Shown here: positions 15,663 through 23,764 of the stretch, piece after piece
Layout of the letters: each line of letters opens with the position of its first letter
How positions within the stretch are numbered: the first letter of the stretch is position 1
Source: Chloroflexota bacterium
GTDB lineage: Bacteria > Chloroflexota > Anaerolineae > Anaerolineales > UBA11579
Assembly (NCBI GenBank): GCA_016191875.1
Contig: JACPVG010000029.1
Span: 373,516-437,515 of the forward strand
Reading direction: 5' to 3'
DNA length: 64,000 nt
Program-made: the position numbers and the translations under genes
The notes under the pieces: model-generated
What the model saw: only the letters and a program-made list of their open reading frames with translations
What the model was told of the DNA's origin: nothing
Databases searched by the model: none

Positions 15663-16544
15663 TCACTTTGCCGGCTGGGCCAGTAAGTCGTCAACAAATG
15701 GGGTCGCATAGCGACCGAGCAGGCGATGGTGGTCCTCGAACAATTGCCGGGCGGTGGTGCCGACCCAATCGCGAGGGAGCAGCTCGAGCGGCAAGTTGGG
15801 GTCGCGAAGTGGGAAGGATTGAAAACTGTGCGTCAGCCAAAAACGCTGTACAAACGCCTCTTCGGGCGCGGGCGGCAAATTGTCCTTTATCTGCTGGAGC
15901 AAGGCCTGGTGTTGTGGTTGAAAGCGTTGAATGAATGCCCGGTACTGGCCAGCGAGAAGCTCAAGATTCCAGCTGCGCTGAATGAGATCGGACGCCTGAG
16001 CGGGGCCAAGATACCCACCAGAAAACAGGTCTACGAATCCTTGGAGATTGAGATCGGAGATGATGGCCTGCAGGGCCGGGCTGCGATCGTGAGGCGAGAT
16101 CCAGATGCCGGTTGCCAGCTGCCCAAAGCCAAGCCAGGCCAATTGTGTGCGGAGGTCGTGCCGCAGATCTCGGTTCTTTTCGGGTAAGGAGTAGATCACC
16201 AGATGCCACCGGCCATCCCAATCGGTTGTGGTTTGTTCAAAGATCCTGGATTGGCCCCGGGCGAGCAGTTGTTGGCCCTGGGTGGTAAGGATGTGCTGGC
16301 TGAGCCGGCCGTGGCGCTCAGATCGAATCCAACCCTTGCGCGTCATTCGCGAGAGGGCTGAACGAACCGCCTGGTGGCTGACGCCCAGCGATTCCATCAG
16401 ACGCAAAAGAGTTCCGGTCCAAATGCGGTTGCTCTTCCCGAGCATGTAATCCCCTAACAAGGTAAAGATGAGGAATTGTGTCCGGACAGGCAGGCTCTGC
16501 TTGAGAACTACTTCCTGGCGACCGTTGTCTTGTTCAGGGTTCAT
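15663..16544 (-). CDS. PaaX-family transcriptional regulator
   Basis: 293 residues, the usual PaaX length. The N-terminal winged helix (FLIFTLLGDYMLGKSNRIW, then SLGVSHQAVRSALSRMTRKGW, residues about 22-72) matches the PaaX DNA-binding domain. Central and C-terminal parts (WDGRWHLVIYSLPEKNRD; ATGIWISPHD) fit the PaaX middle and effector domains. E. coli PaaX represses phenylacetate genes and is released by phenylacetyl-CoA. Here, inside a benzoyl-CoA operon, an aromatic acyl-CoA is the likely effector. A candidate operator is the palindromic divergent promoter at 21091-21122. It follows the small Cys protein by nine bases and so is autoregulated if it acts on the bcr promoter. Confidence 0.88.
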   Translation of the reverse strand: MNPEQDNGRQEVVLKQSLPVRTQFLIFTLLGDYMLGKSNRIWTGTLLRLMESLGVSHQAVRSALSRMTRKGWIRSERHGRLSQHILTTQGQQLLARGQSRIFEQTTTDWDGRWHLVIYSLPEKNRDLRHDLRTQLAWLGFGQLATGIWISPHDRSPALQAIISDLNLQGFVDLFSGGYLGPAQASDLIQRSWNLELLAGQYRAFIQRFQPQHQALLQQIKDNLPPAPEEAFVQRFWLTHSFQSFPLRDPNLPLELLPRDWVGTTARQLFEDHHRLLGRYATPFVDDLLAQPAK

Positions 16545-16553
16545 GATCGGCCT

Positions 16554-16859
16554 TCATCTACTGCGGGTGTAAATCATGACATAGGAACACGCGGCCGCCA
16601 GTGCGCAGGCCCGGCACACATCCGCAAAGGCCTGAGTGGGAATACGTTCACGGCGAATCTCAAAACCCAACTGGCGGTAGATTTCGACTGCCTCTTCGGC
16701 GCGCTCCGAATCGGTGGCGAAACGCGGTTTCCAGCCTTCGGCCAACAGGCGGGGGTCCACGGCGGCCGAGTGCGGGAAATGGGCGGCATGGTACTCGGCC
16801 GGGGTTTCTGGGATCACCCTGCCAGCGGAATTCGCGGATGGCTTATTGCTCATGGGCAT
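16554..16859 (-). CDS. Small Cys-containing protein in the bcr operon, unknown function
   Basis: 101 residues (95 from the second ATG at 16853). No family recognised. The middle is acidic and helical (DSERAEEAVEIYRQLGFEIRRER), and the end has three cysteines, VCRACALAAACSYVMIYTR. The CxxC plus a third Cys could bind a metal or iron-sulfur cluster. It overlaps the bcrD stop by 11-17 bases, which argues for coupled translation and a link to the reductase, for example maturation, electron transfer or an accessory subunit. No signal peptide or membrane segment. Function is unknown. Confidence 0.7.
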   Translation of the reverse strand: MPMSNKPSANSAGRVIPETPAEYHAAHFPHSAAVDPRLLAEGWKPRFATDSERAEEAVEIYRQLGFEIRRERIPTQAFADVCRACALAAACSYVMIYTRSR

Positions 16860-17670
16860 GTTCTCTTATTTCTCCCGCGCGCAATTTGGACAGACGTTGT
16901 TGAGCCAACAGCGCGGCCCCGAGGGCGGAAACAAACTGGACGACATCCGGATCAGGGATGTTCACGGGGCTACTCATCTGTTCACGCAGCACGCGCCCCA
17001 TGGTTTCGTAACGCAAAATGCCGCCGATGAGGGTATATTCCGCCTCCATGCGGACGCGTTTCATGAGTTGGATGGATCGATCCACAAGCGACAGGATGGC
17101 GCCATGCATGATATCGGAGGGCGCGTGCCCCTGGGAGAGATGATTGATGACCTCGGATTCGGCGAACACGGCACAGACGCCTGAAATTGGCACCGGTTCC
17201 TTCGAGGTCGCGGCCAAAGGGCCGATTTCGTTGGTGTCAAAGCCCATATAGCGGGCGGTCTTTTCGAGGAAGGCGCCCGTCCCGGCCGCGCACTTGTCGT
17301 TCAGGCGGAATGACTTGACATGTTGAACTTCGTCCAGCAGACTGGCTTTCATGGTCTGCCCGCCGACATCCAGAACGGTACGCGTTTCCGGAAACAGGAA
17401 GGCGCATCCGCGCGCGCTGGCTGTGATATCGGTGGCGGTGATGTCAGCGAATTGGATCTGGTGGCGGCCAAAACCGGTGGCGATGGTGTACTCGATTTGC
17501 TTTCCATCCAGCCCGGCGTCCACCAGGGCGGCTGTCTGGGCCTGCAGGGCGGCTTCGGCGAGGCGAAATCCTGTACGCACGAGCGCCTTTCCCGCCATTT
17601 GGAAGTGTTCGTCCATGATGACGGCTTTGGAATAGGTGGAGCCAATATCGATCCCGGATGTGAAGGTCAT
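16843..17670 (-). CDS. bcrD: Benzoyl-CoA reductase, ATPase/activator subunit (D-like)
   Basis: 275 residues of the ASKHA ATPase family (BcrA/BcrD/BadF/BadG). GIDIGSTYSKAVIMDE is the phosphate loop; LDVGGQTMKA is the second phosphate motif. [13 protein letters not shown] and SGVCAVFAESEV supply the cysteines that bridge a [4Fe-4S] cluster between two ATPase subunits. The pair uses ATP to push electrons from ferredoxin to the ring-reducing subunits. ATG 17670 follows GGAGGAATGAG and lies one base after the previous stop. Both ATPase subunits here are short, more like the Azoarcus Bzd type than the long BcrA of Thauera (from memory). Which is A and which D is a guess. Confidence 0.88.
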   Translation of the reverse strand: MTFTSGIDIGSTYSKAVIMDEHFQMAGKALVRTGFRLAEAALQAQTAALVDAGLDGKQIEYTIATGFGRHQIQFADITATDITASARGCAFLFPETRTVLDVGGQTMKASLLDEVQHVKSFRLNDKCAAGTGAFLEKTARYMGFDTNEIGPLAATSKEPVPISGVCAVFAESEVINHLSQGHAPSDIMHGAILSLVDRSIQLMKRVRMEAEYTLIGGILRYETMGRVLREQMSSPVNIPDPDVVQFVSALGAALLAQQRLSKLRAGEIREHAHEQ

Positions 17671-17671
17671 C

Positions 17672-18481
17672 TCATTCCTCCACCGCCAGCGGAGCGCGAC
17701 TGGAGACGATGTGGTCCAGGGCGAACAGGGCTGCGCCCAGGGCGCCAAGGTAATGCGAATCGGCGCTGACGTTCAGCTGAAGTTCAAGCGATTCTTCAAG
17801 AGCCTTAATCATGCCTTTGTTGCGAGCGACGCCACCGGTGAAGGTGAGCTCGTCTTCAATGCCCACCCTTCGCAGCAGGCCAACGGAGCGCGAGGCGATT
17901 GATTGGTGAACGCCCCACAGGATGTCTTCGATCTTCTTGCCTTTGCCCAGCCAGGAGAGCACTTCGGACTCGGCAAAAACTGTGCAGGTCGTACTGATGC
18001 GCACCGCTTTCTCGGCTTGCAGCGCGGTATTCCCCAGTTGATCCAGCGGGATATCAAGCGCAGTAGCCGCAGCGCCAAGGAAACGGCCAGTGCCCGCCGC
18101 GCATTTGTCATTCATACAGAAATCAAGGATGTTGCCATCCGGGCCAACTCGAATGGCCTTTGTATCCTGCCCGCCCATGTCTAGGACTGTGCGTGTTTTC
18201 GGGAACAAGTGCACGGCCCCGCGCCCATGGCAGCTGATCTCCGTGACCTGGGTGTTCCCGAATGTGACCCGATAGCGGCCATAGCCTGTGCCGATGATGT
18301 ATTCAACCTCTTCCTCTGGAACGGCAGCATCGTCCAGGGCGAGGTGGAAGGCTTTTTCGGCTGCCAGAATGATGTTGGCGCCTGTATCGGTCAGAGCGCG
18401 TCCGATGATCTGGCGTGATTCGTCGATGATGATCGCCTTCGTCTGGGTTGATCCAACATCGACTCCGGTGGCATAGGCCAT
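17672..18481 (-). CDS. bcrA: Benzoyl-CoA reductase, ATPase/activator subunit (A-like)
   Basis: 269 residues, a paralogue of the next gene. [40 protein letters not shown] and [11 protein letters not shown] are ASKHA nucleotide-site motifs. [13 protein letters not shown] near residue 125 and [11 protein letters not shown] near 163 are the cluster cysteines. Two different ATPase subunits in one operon separate benzoyl-CoA reductase from 2-hydroxyacyl-CoA dehydratases, whose activator is a homodimer. The gene starts 17 bases after bcrB. Assignment to the class I reductase is firm given dch, oah and had downstream; subunit letter is uncertain. Confidence 0.9.
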   Translation of the reverse strand: MAYATGVDVGSTQTKAIIIDESRQIIGRALTDTGANIILAAEKAFHLALDDAAVPEEEVEYIIGTGYGRYRVTFGNTQVTEISCHGRGAVHLFPKTRTVLDMGGQDTKAIRVGPDGNILDFCMNDKCAAGTGRFLGAAATALDIPLDQLGNTALQAEKAVRISTTCTVFAESEVLSWLGKGKKIEDILWGVHQSIASRSVGLLRRVGIEDELTFTGGVARNKGMIKALEESLELQLNVSADSHYLGALGAALFALDHIVSSRAPLAVEE

Positions 18482-18498
18482 CTGGAATGTCTCCTTGT

Positions 18499-19797
18499 TC
18501 AGCTTTTTGCCGACTGCTGCAAGCGGCGGGAAGCGAGGCCCTCAAAAAAAGCATCAATACGGTTCTTGAGTTGCGCCTCGGACACAACGCGACGGTCCAT
18601 CATGTCTGATTCGATGAACAGGCTCGGTATGTCCCTGGCCGACATGAGCGCGCGTCGGCCGTCAGCCAGGCCGGTTGAAACGGTACGGCAGCTCTTGATC
18701 GGGTGGAAAACCACGCCGTCAATGTTGAAAGTCTCCGCAATCTCCAGGACGGCACGATCTTGATGGAACATGCTATCCATGGCATCGCGCACGCTCAACA
18801 GTGTGCCTTCCGAAAGGCTGGCCAGGGGGCGGGTAAGATCGTATTCAAAAGCACGGTTGGCCCCGCCGGAGGCAAACCAAAGATACGTGGAATTCACGAA
18901 GGTGCCATTCCATTCAGTAAAGAATTCGTTGAACCGGCGGAAGATGGGGTAGCAGGGTACGCCGACAAACACCAACCGGTATTGCTCATTGGTGAGCGTT
19001 CCAATCCGTTGGCTGGACTTGTATTCCATTTCTTCCTGCAAGCGTTCAAAGTAGCGGCTGCCTTCCGAACTGCCGCGGAAGCTGTTTGAGACTCCCAGAT
19101 AAATCGTTCCATCCGTAAGGGCATTAAAGACCGACGGCTGAGTTCGATTGAGATCAATCACACGCTGCCAGGCTTTGTTCATTCGATTCGCGTGCCCCAG
19201 AACCTCACGCAAGCGATCGATATCAAACTTGCGGCCCGTCAGTTGCTCACAGAGGTTTATGAGTTCCTTAATTTGGGCTTCGACATACAGACGATCATTC
19301 TCAAAGGAGGGATCACCCGGATGGCTTTGCGAGCGAATATCCCGCGTGCCGGGTACATCCAGGACAAAGCATGGAATCTGGTACATGCGTTCCCAAATCT
19401 CGGCCCATTTGACGTACGTGTTGCAGGCATTGGTGAGGACGGCGACGGTTGGCCGCGGGACCTTGCCCATCGGATGGTCGCCCTGGCGCAATTGGAGGGC
19501 GACATCGGCTTTGACATACCCGCAAATGTCCGGTGAGTACCCATAGTCTTCGGCTTCATTCAAGAATTGGTGGGCGACGCGGCGAATGGCGGTTTGGAGC
19601 GAGTTGATCTCTGGAAATACCATCGGGATCTCGAAAGTTCGCAGGATTTCAGCCATGCTGCCCATCACAAAGACATACGCGGCGTGACCGCCGGTCGCAG
19701 CCGTCTGCTCAAGCTCCGTGAACCAGGCGCGGAATAAGTCTGCGCCCTCTGTGTTGCCGCGTCCGACCAGGTTTTCAACTGTCTGAAGCTGGGTCAT
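18499..19797 (-). CDS. bcrB: Benzoyl-CoA reductase, catalytic subunit B-like
   Basis: 432 residues of the 2-hydroxyglutaryl-CoA dehydratase D-component (HgdB/FldB) superfamily, the size of BcrB/BzdO. Conserved stretches include [13 protein letters not shown] near residue 60, [11 protein letters not shown] near 88 with a probable cluster cysteine, [11 protein letters not shown] near 120, [16 protein letters not shown] near 280, and [13 protein letters not shown] near 370. The BC pair binds benzoyl-CoA and a [4Fe-4S] cluster and carries out the two-electron ring reduction. It begins nine bases after bcrC. Cytoplasmic; no signal peptide or membrane segment. Confidence 0.9.
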   Translation of the reverse strand: MTQLQTVENLVGRGNTEGADLFRAWFTELEQTAATGGHAAYVFVMGSMAEILRTFEIPMVFPEINSLQTAIRRVAHQFLNEAEDYGYSPDICGYVKADVALQLRQGDHPMGKVPRPTVAVLTNACNTYVKWAEIWERMYQIPCFVLDVPGTRDIRSQSHPGDPSFENDRLYVEAQIKELINLCEQLTGRKFDIDRLREVLGHANRMNKAWQRVIDLNRTQPSVFNALTDGTIYLGVSNSFRGSSEGSRYFERLQEEMEYKSSQRIGTLTNEQYRLVFVGVPCYPIFRRFNEFFTEWNGTFVNSTYLWFASGGANRAFEYDLTRPLASLSEGTLLSVRDAMDSMFHQDRAVLEIAETFNIDGVVFHPIKSCRTVSTGLADGRRALMSARDIPSLFIESDMMDRRVVSEAQLKNRIDAFFEGLASRRLQQSAKS

Positions 19798-19806
19798 ACG
19801 AATGCC

Positions 19807-20985
19807 TCAATCGAACATGATGTTTTCGGCAAAGGTCTCAAGTTGAATTTCAAGCTGTTCAAAACTGGTCATGTTCTCTTCGAATTCGCTCACAAAGAAG
19901 GGGATGCGTTGTTGGTTGAGCGCGAACGTGTAGGCAACCTGCTCCTCAAGGCCTGGTTCGCACATCTTGGCTGCGGTGATGATGGCCGCATCGGCATCGG
20001 CGTCTCGGATGCGCGCTAGCAGCATATGCTCTTTGGGTTTGCGGGCATCGTGTTGGACCGGGCTGTACGCGGAGGCATTCAGATAGGCTTCTGCGAGGTT
20101 GCTGAGTGGATCGCCGGTGGTGGGAACATCTTCGGTCAGCCAACGCAGGCCGATCATCAGGTCATCATCCACCACGTAGCAGTAGCGACCAATCGTCTGA
20201 AGCAGTTCAAGCGGTGGCTGCTCGCAGAAGCCGCCCTCAAAGACCACGCGAATCTTGTCTTTTGATTTGGATTCGCCGGCGGCGATCAGTGGAAGCACTG
20301 TCTGGAGCAACCGATTGTGTTCCGGGCGGGGAATTAAACCGCCGATCGTGGTGAGAACATAGGCCTGGTCGACCGAGAGAAGCCAGGGGGTCGTGCGCTT
20401 GATGGCGTATAGCCGGCGCAGCAGGGAACGGTTTTCATTGAACACCGTGATGGCGGTGCGCAGGTCATCGTCCGCGATCGTGCTTCCGGTGACCTGTTCA
20501 ATCTCGTCCAGCAGGCGTCGATATTCGTTGTGGAGATAACTGGAAGCGTGGGTGGAATTGGCGTTTTGCGGGAGGTAAAGAATCTGACAGCCGTAATCCC
20601 GGTTACGACCCCAAATGGCCGCCAGATTGCGGGCTGCATCGCAAATCGGATGAGAAACGAACATGTCGAGCAGAACCCGGTCGCTCAGAGCCAATTCCAG
20701 GGATGTCTTAAGGATTGAGCAGAGATAGGAACCGAAATGCGAGTCGGCATGGCGGGCTTCAAGGGGGGCGCCCCGAATCTTGAACGGCAGCATGCCAGCG
20801 GCAAAGGCCAGTTCTTCCGGAAAGTAAACCTGGAAATGACCGAGAACCTTGCCGCCCTGGGCGCGCCATGCTCTGACCGTGGGAAAGGTCATATCTTCAA
20901 GCAGTGATTTGCACTCACTCAGGATACTTTCCAACGAGGAGTGCGCTTGCCAATCCGTGAACACGGCTCGGGCGGGCAGGGGCAT
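19807..20985 (-). CDS. bcrC: Benzoyl-CoA reductase, catalytic subunit C-like
   Basis: 392 residues of the HgdB/BcrBC superfamily, the size of BcrC/BzdN. Visible: GGKVLGHFQVYFPEELAFAAG near residue 35, then HFGSYLCSILKTSLEL and MFVSHPICDAARN with likely cluster or substrate cysteines, GGFCEQPPLELLQT near 240, and AAKMCEPGLEEQ near 350. It is the first gene of the long operon. I chose ATG 20985 because the upstream in-frame ATG (21096) would add a hydrophobic segment overlapping the promoter. The leader from the predicted start site is about 75 bases and its ribosome binding site (AGAGAAAG) is weak. Confidence 0.88.
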   Translation of the reverse strand: MPLPARAVFTDWQAHSSLESILSECKSLLEDMTFPTVRAWRAQGGKVLGHFQVYFPEELAFAAGMLPFKIRGAPLEARHADSHFGSYLCSILKTSLELALSDRVLLDMFVSHPICDAARNLAAIWGRNRDYGCQILYLPQNANSTHASSYLHNEYRRLLDEIEQVTGSTIADDDLRTAITVFNENRSLLRRLYAIKRTTPWLLSVDQAYVLTTIGGLIPRPEHNRLLQTVLPLIAAGESKSKDKIRVVFEGGFCEQPPLELLQTIGRYCYVVDDDLMIGLRWLTEDVPTTGDPLSNLAEAYLNASAYSPVQHDARKPKEHMLLARIRDADADAAIITAAKMCEPGLEEQVAYTFALNQQRIPFFVSEFEENMTSFEQLEIQLETFAENIMFD

Positions 20986-21047
20986 ACTTATAGACTTTCT
21001 CTGTTTCGACGCGTGACCGCAATGTATTCCGATAAAATTGACGAACG

Positions 21048-21055
21048 TAATATTA
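21048..21055. promoter_or_regulatory. AT-rich palindrome just downstream of the bcr start site
   Basis: TAATATTA is a perfect 8-bp palindrome in a strongly AT-rich stretch, about 6-13 bases inside the predicted bcr transcript. Its position would suit a repressor roadblock, but it is short and may be chance. Confidence 0.25.
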
Positions 21056-21067
21056 ATGATATATAAT

Positions 21068-21096
21068 AAGATAGTGGTTGAGCGTGCACATGTCAA
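21068..21096 (-). promoter_or_regulatory. Predicted promoter of the bcr-aromatic operon
   Basis: Reading the minus strand, a perfect TTGACA (plus 21091-21096) is followed after 17 bases by TATCTT (plus 21068-21073). The start site would be near 21061, giving a leader of about 75 bases before bcrC. A TATTAT lies a few bases further as an alternative -10. Confidence 0.6.
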
Positions 21097-21122
21097 GTTA
21101 AGGAATTAATTCACAATTGACA
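21091..21122. promoter_or_regulatory. 32-bp imperfect palindrome spanning the two divergent -35 boxes; candidate operator
   Basis: TGTCAA at the left end and TTGACA at the right end are inverted copies, and each is also the -35 element of one divergent promoter. Between them lies the perfect palindrome GAATTAATTC (21103-21112), one base off the centre. A dimeric regulator bound here would cover both promoters at once. The PaaX-type protein in the operon is the natural candidate; this is inference. Confidence 0.5.
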
Positions 21123-21145
21123 GACCCCAGATTCCCTCGGATGAT
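21117..21145 (+). promoter_or_regulatory. Predicted promoter of the thioesterase gene
   Basis: TTGACA at 21117-21122 and GATGAT at 21140-21145 are separated by 17 bases. The start site would be near 21152 and the leader about 33 bases, including the GAGGTGATGAG ribosome binding site before ATG 21185. Confidence 0.5.
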
Positions 21146-21184
21146 GTGCGTCCGTCCAAATGGGTTTATGGCAGAGGTGATGAG

Positions 21185-21640
21185 ATGGTTAAGTCGTTTC
21201 GAAATCGCGAACTGTGGTTCGAGCGGATAGCAGAATTCAAACCTCGGACCATCATGGGAGCGTTGAATATTGACCTGGTGGATATCGACGATGAGCATAT
21301 CGAACTACGGATGCCAATCACGGATGCCGTGCGGCAACCACTGGGTATGCTTCACGGCGGCGCGAGCATGGTGCTGGCAGAGACGGCGGCTTCCATACAT
21401 GCGGCGTGGGGCAGGGATCTTAGTCAGGTCGTTCCGGTGGGGATCGAGATCAGCGGGTCGCATGTGCGCTCAGCGCGCGCGGGCCAGGTGCGAGCCGTTG
21501 GTCGCATCGCCGGCGGAGACGGGGAAGACCTGGTCGTACATCTGGTGGAGATCTTTGCCGAGGATTCGGGCGAATTGCTGTGCAGTGCGCGGGTTACCAA
21601 CTTCTACTTGAAGACGAACGCCACAATGAAATCTCTGTAG
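21185..21640 (+). CDS. PaaI-type hotdog acyl-CoA thioesterase
   Basis: 151 residues of the 4HBT/PaaI family: PLGMLHGGASMVLAETAAS near residues 55-73 is the signature HGG helix, followed by VGIEISGSHVRSARAG. Such enzymes hydrolyse aryl- or hydroxyaryl-CoA and free CoA when intermediates build up. ATG 21185 follows GAGGTGATGAG at good spacing; an ATG at 21146 is possible but weaker. It is divergent from bcrC with 199 bases between, sharing the palindromic promoter region, so it is probably co-regulated and serves to release CoA from aromatic acyl-CoA. Confidence 0.88.
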   Translation: MVKSFRNRELWFERIAEFKPRTIMGALNIDLVDIDDEHIELRMPITDAVRQPLGMLHGGASMVLAETAASIHAAWGRDLSQVVPVGIEISGSHVRSARAGQVRAVGRIAGGDGEDLVVHLVEIFAEDSGELLCSARVTNFYLKTNATMKSL

Positions 21641-21646
21641 CCTGCC

Positions 21647-21673
21647 GGGTGCGACTCGGACTGTCGCACACCC
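21647..21673 (+). terminator. Hairpin after the thioesterase gene
   Basis: GGGTGCGAC and GTCGCACACCC pair with a two-base bulge around a seven-base loop, seven bases after the stop. No T-run follows, so termination strength is uncertain. Confidence 0.35.
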
Positions 21674-21910
21674 ACGAGCGCGGCTGCGCGACAATGGTGT
21701 CCTGGTCATCGTGGACTCGAATCGGTTCGGGCGTGGATGCACAACCCATCATCCCATTGACGTTCATGGGCATCTAATTCCTGGCAGGCAGCAGGAATCT
21801 GCGGCCTTGATGGATCAGTTGCTCATCCCGATTCAATTCCGATTTCAAAAAATCGCACCCGGTTGCACTCCATCAGAGTTATCCGCACCGAATTTGCCCG
21901 ATTTAACGGC

Positions 21911-21947
21911 AAGTGTGGCGGTATCGCTCTCGATAACCGCCACACTT
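21911..21947 (-). terminator. Strong hairpin downstream of tRNA-Arg
   Basis: AAGTGTGGCGGTATCG and CGATAACCGCCACACTT form a 16-bp stem with one bulged base and a CTCT loop. It starts three bases beyond the tRNA 3' end on the minus strand. Few T residues follow, so it may act as a terminator or a 3' processing signal. Confidence 0.55.
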
Positions 21948-21950
21948 AGG

Positions 21951-22023
21951 CGCACCCGGCGGGATTCGAACCCACAACCTACTGATTCGAAGTCAGGCGC
22001 TCTGTCCGTTGAGCTACGGGTGC
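21951..22023 (-). tRNA. tRNA-Arg (anticodon TCG)
   Basis: Acceptor GCACCCG pairs with CGGGTGC. The D-arm is GCTCAACGGACAGAGC, the anticodon arm CCTGACTTCGAATCAG with TCG in the loop, and the T-arm GTGGGTTCGAATCCC. Total 73 bases with discriminator G; the CCA end is not encoded. A TATAAT on the minus strand (plus 22033-22038) lies nine bases upstream, but the -35 region is weak. Confidence 0.96.
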
Positions 22024-22057
22024 GGTACCTCAATTATAGTGCAGGTCAATCGAGCGC

Positions 22058-23299
22058 CTAGGGGTTGATTCTTGTCAATGTGATTGCAGCGTATTGGTTC
22101 ATATCCAGCACCAGCAGGTTCCCTGAGCACACGTAGGGAAAGGTGAAATTGGTCTGGGAAAGCGGAATTCCCTTGGCAAAACCCAGCTGGTTGGCGACGG
22201 TCAGGAGGCTGGCCACGTCGATATTCCGACTGCCAACCGGTGATTGGAGACTCCCGGTAATCGTTTTTACCAGCCCGATAACCTGGATAACCTTATCGGT
22301 AACCGTGTACGTCGCGGCACCAGAACCACCTATGGTGAGCGAGAAGGGGCCTGTCAGTGTCCCGACACTGGATCCTCCGCCTAAGGTGTAATTGCCCAGG
22401 CCGGCCACGCTTCCATTGCCAAAGAATTCGACTGTTCCGGTTCCTCCTACGGTAGGTGAGAAGTTTGGCAAGTTGTAGCCCTGGATTGTCGCCTGGGCGT
22501 ATTTCTGAAGATTGGCGGCATCCGCGGACCAATTGCCAACCACGCAATGCTGGCCGGCTGCTGTGGCGGCTGGCCGGTTTTGGAGCACGATCTTAACGTT
22601 GGATACAATCCCACTGACTTCCGGGTTGTTCTGCAGCCAACGGTTAAAATCCTCATCCGTCATGATCTGCACGTCCGGAGGTGTCGAAATTCCAGTAATA
22701 ATGGCCTTTTCTCCTGCACTGAAGAAAACGCCGCCGGCTGAGTTAGCCAACGAACACACACCTTCCAGGCATGTAACGATAAGTTGACCGGTCTGGGGGT
22801 CCAGGCGGACGGAGAGATACGAGCCGCGCACGGAAGCCACACCGGAGGGGGTATCTACTTCCATGCTGCCCTGAGTTAGCATGACCCAGATTTCGCCGGC
22901 GCTCATACTTAGCAGCGCGTTAAAGCTAAACTCGCTGTTCACGCCTTGAATGACGACGCTCGAATTCGGTCCCTGGCGCACAAAACTGCCGTTGGAGAAG
23001 CTGATGCGTGCCCGTCCATCTGCACCAGAGACGACTCTGTCTTCAACGTGGAGTCCCAACCCATCAAGTCCTGTGGTCACTTGACCCGAGATCGTTGCCT
23101 GCACGGTCCCGGAGACTTCGCCCAACGTCGCTTCTGCAGGAGCAGAAGGCGCGAAGACATCAGGCGTTGGAGCCGAGACCGGTAGGGTGGGCTGGACTGT
23201 TGGAACATCAGCAGAGGCCGATCCGCGCAGGCTACAACCTGTGAGCAGAATGGTTCCAATTAGCACTACGTAAACACCGAGACTTCTCTTGATGATCAT
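22058..23299 (-). CDS. FecR-domain lipoprotein
   Basis: 413 residues. A signal peptide ends in the lipobox LLTGC at residue 22, followed by a Pro/Thr-rich linker to about 55. Residues about 60-200 form a FecR-like domain (VEDRVVSGADGRARISFSNGS, SGEIWV-type and GVASVRGSYLSVRL stretches). The C-terminal half is Gly/Thr-rich and of unknown fold. AGGAG lies before ATG 23299. FecR proteins usually work with a sigma factor, but none is adjacent, so here the domain is probably a surface-exposed binding module. Anchored to the outer face of the cytoplasmic membrane. Confidence 0.82.
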   Translation of the reverse strand: MIIKRSLGVYVVLIGTILLTGCSLRGSASADVPTVQPTLPVSAPTPDVFAPSAPAEATLGEVSGTVQATISGQVTTGLDGLGLHVEDRVVSGADGRARISFSNGSFVRQGPNSSVVIQGVNSEFSFNALLSMSAGEIWVMLTQGSMEVDTPSGVASVRGSYLSVRLDPQTGQLIVTCLEGVCSLANSAGGVFFSAGEKAIITGISTPPDVQIMTDEDFNRWLQNNPEVSGIVSNVKIVLQNRPAATAAGQHCVVGNWSADAANLQKYAQATIQGYNLPNFSPTVGGTGTVEFFGNGSVAGLGNYTLGGGSSVGTLTGPFSLTIGGSGAATYTVTDKVIQVIGLVKTITGSLQSPVGSRNIDVASLLTVANQLGFAKGIPLSQTNFTFPYVCSGNLLVLDMNQYAAITLTRINP

Positions 23300-23521
23300 G
23301 TTTGCTCCTGGGGTAAACAGGGTATCTTCAATGCCTCGCTAACTACGTTGTTCTCTTTAGGCTAACCGGACAAGCGGCTTAAGACAATACCCCAAATGGC
23401 ATGGGAGAGATGGGCATCTTGTCATGAAGCTGTAATGCGAAATAGTACTGTCGTCTGATTGCTGCCTACTTATAATATAACTAAGATACTATTGCAATTA
23501 CAGGTAAAAAAGGAGACAGAC

Positions 23522-23764
23522 TTGATATCAACAGTTGTTACCACTTCTACGGTGAGCATTGCGGTGGCCTCGGCCATCACCGGCTCCCTGGCAGTCATTG
23601 GCGTATTGGTGTTGCTGTCTCTGCTTGTTCAGAAGGAAATCTTCTTCAGTTCCGGTAGCAAGCACTCCCAGCGGCTCAGTGAGGTCATCAATATCGTGCT
23701 GCCCCCGATGTTGATTGCTTTCGTCGTGATTGTGCTGGCAAAGGTGCTCCAGGCAATTCAGTAG
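23522..23764 (+). CDS. Small two-helix membrane protein, unknown
   Basis: 80 residues if translation starts at TTG 23522, which has AGGAG six bases upstream; the ATG frame start at 23459 has none. Two hydrophobic segments, about residues 8-34 and 58-79, flank a short polar loop (KEIFFSSGSKHSQR). No family recognised. TATAAT at 23471-23476 could be the -10 box. It stands alone between the FecR lipoprotein (divergent) and the CPBP protease (convergent). Confidence 0.6.
   Translation: MISTVVTTSTVSIAVASAITGSLAVIGVLVLLSLLVQKEIFFSSGSKHSQRLSEVINIVLPPMLIAFVVIVLAKVLQAIQ

Larger units (their letters stand above)
21641..21950. other. 310-base stretch without a gene
   Basis: It lies between the thioesterase and the tRNA. 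It contains a hairpin near the thioesterase stop and a strong hairpin at its right edge. I see no coding region, repeat or promoter in the middle. Confidence 0.5.

Noticed and set aside
13616..15934. Long plus-strand open frames opposite oah and dch (about 384 and 385 codons)
   Set aside because: They are antisense to clearly conserved crotonase genes and their translations show no recognisable motif; GC-rich third positions keep the opposite frames open.
17672..20985. Reading the bcr genes as a 2-hydroxyacyl-CoA dehydratase
   Set aside because: Two distinct ATPase subunits and the adjacent dch, oah and had genes fit benzoyl-CoA reductase; dehydratases use one homodimeric activator.
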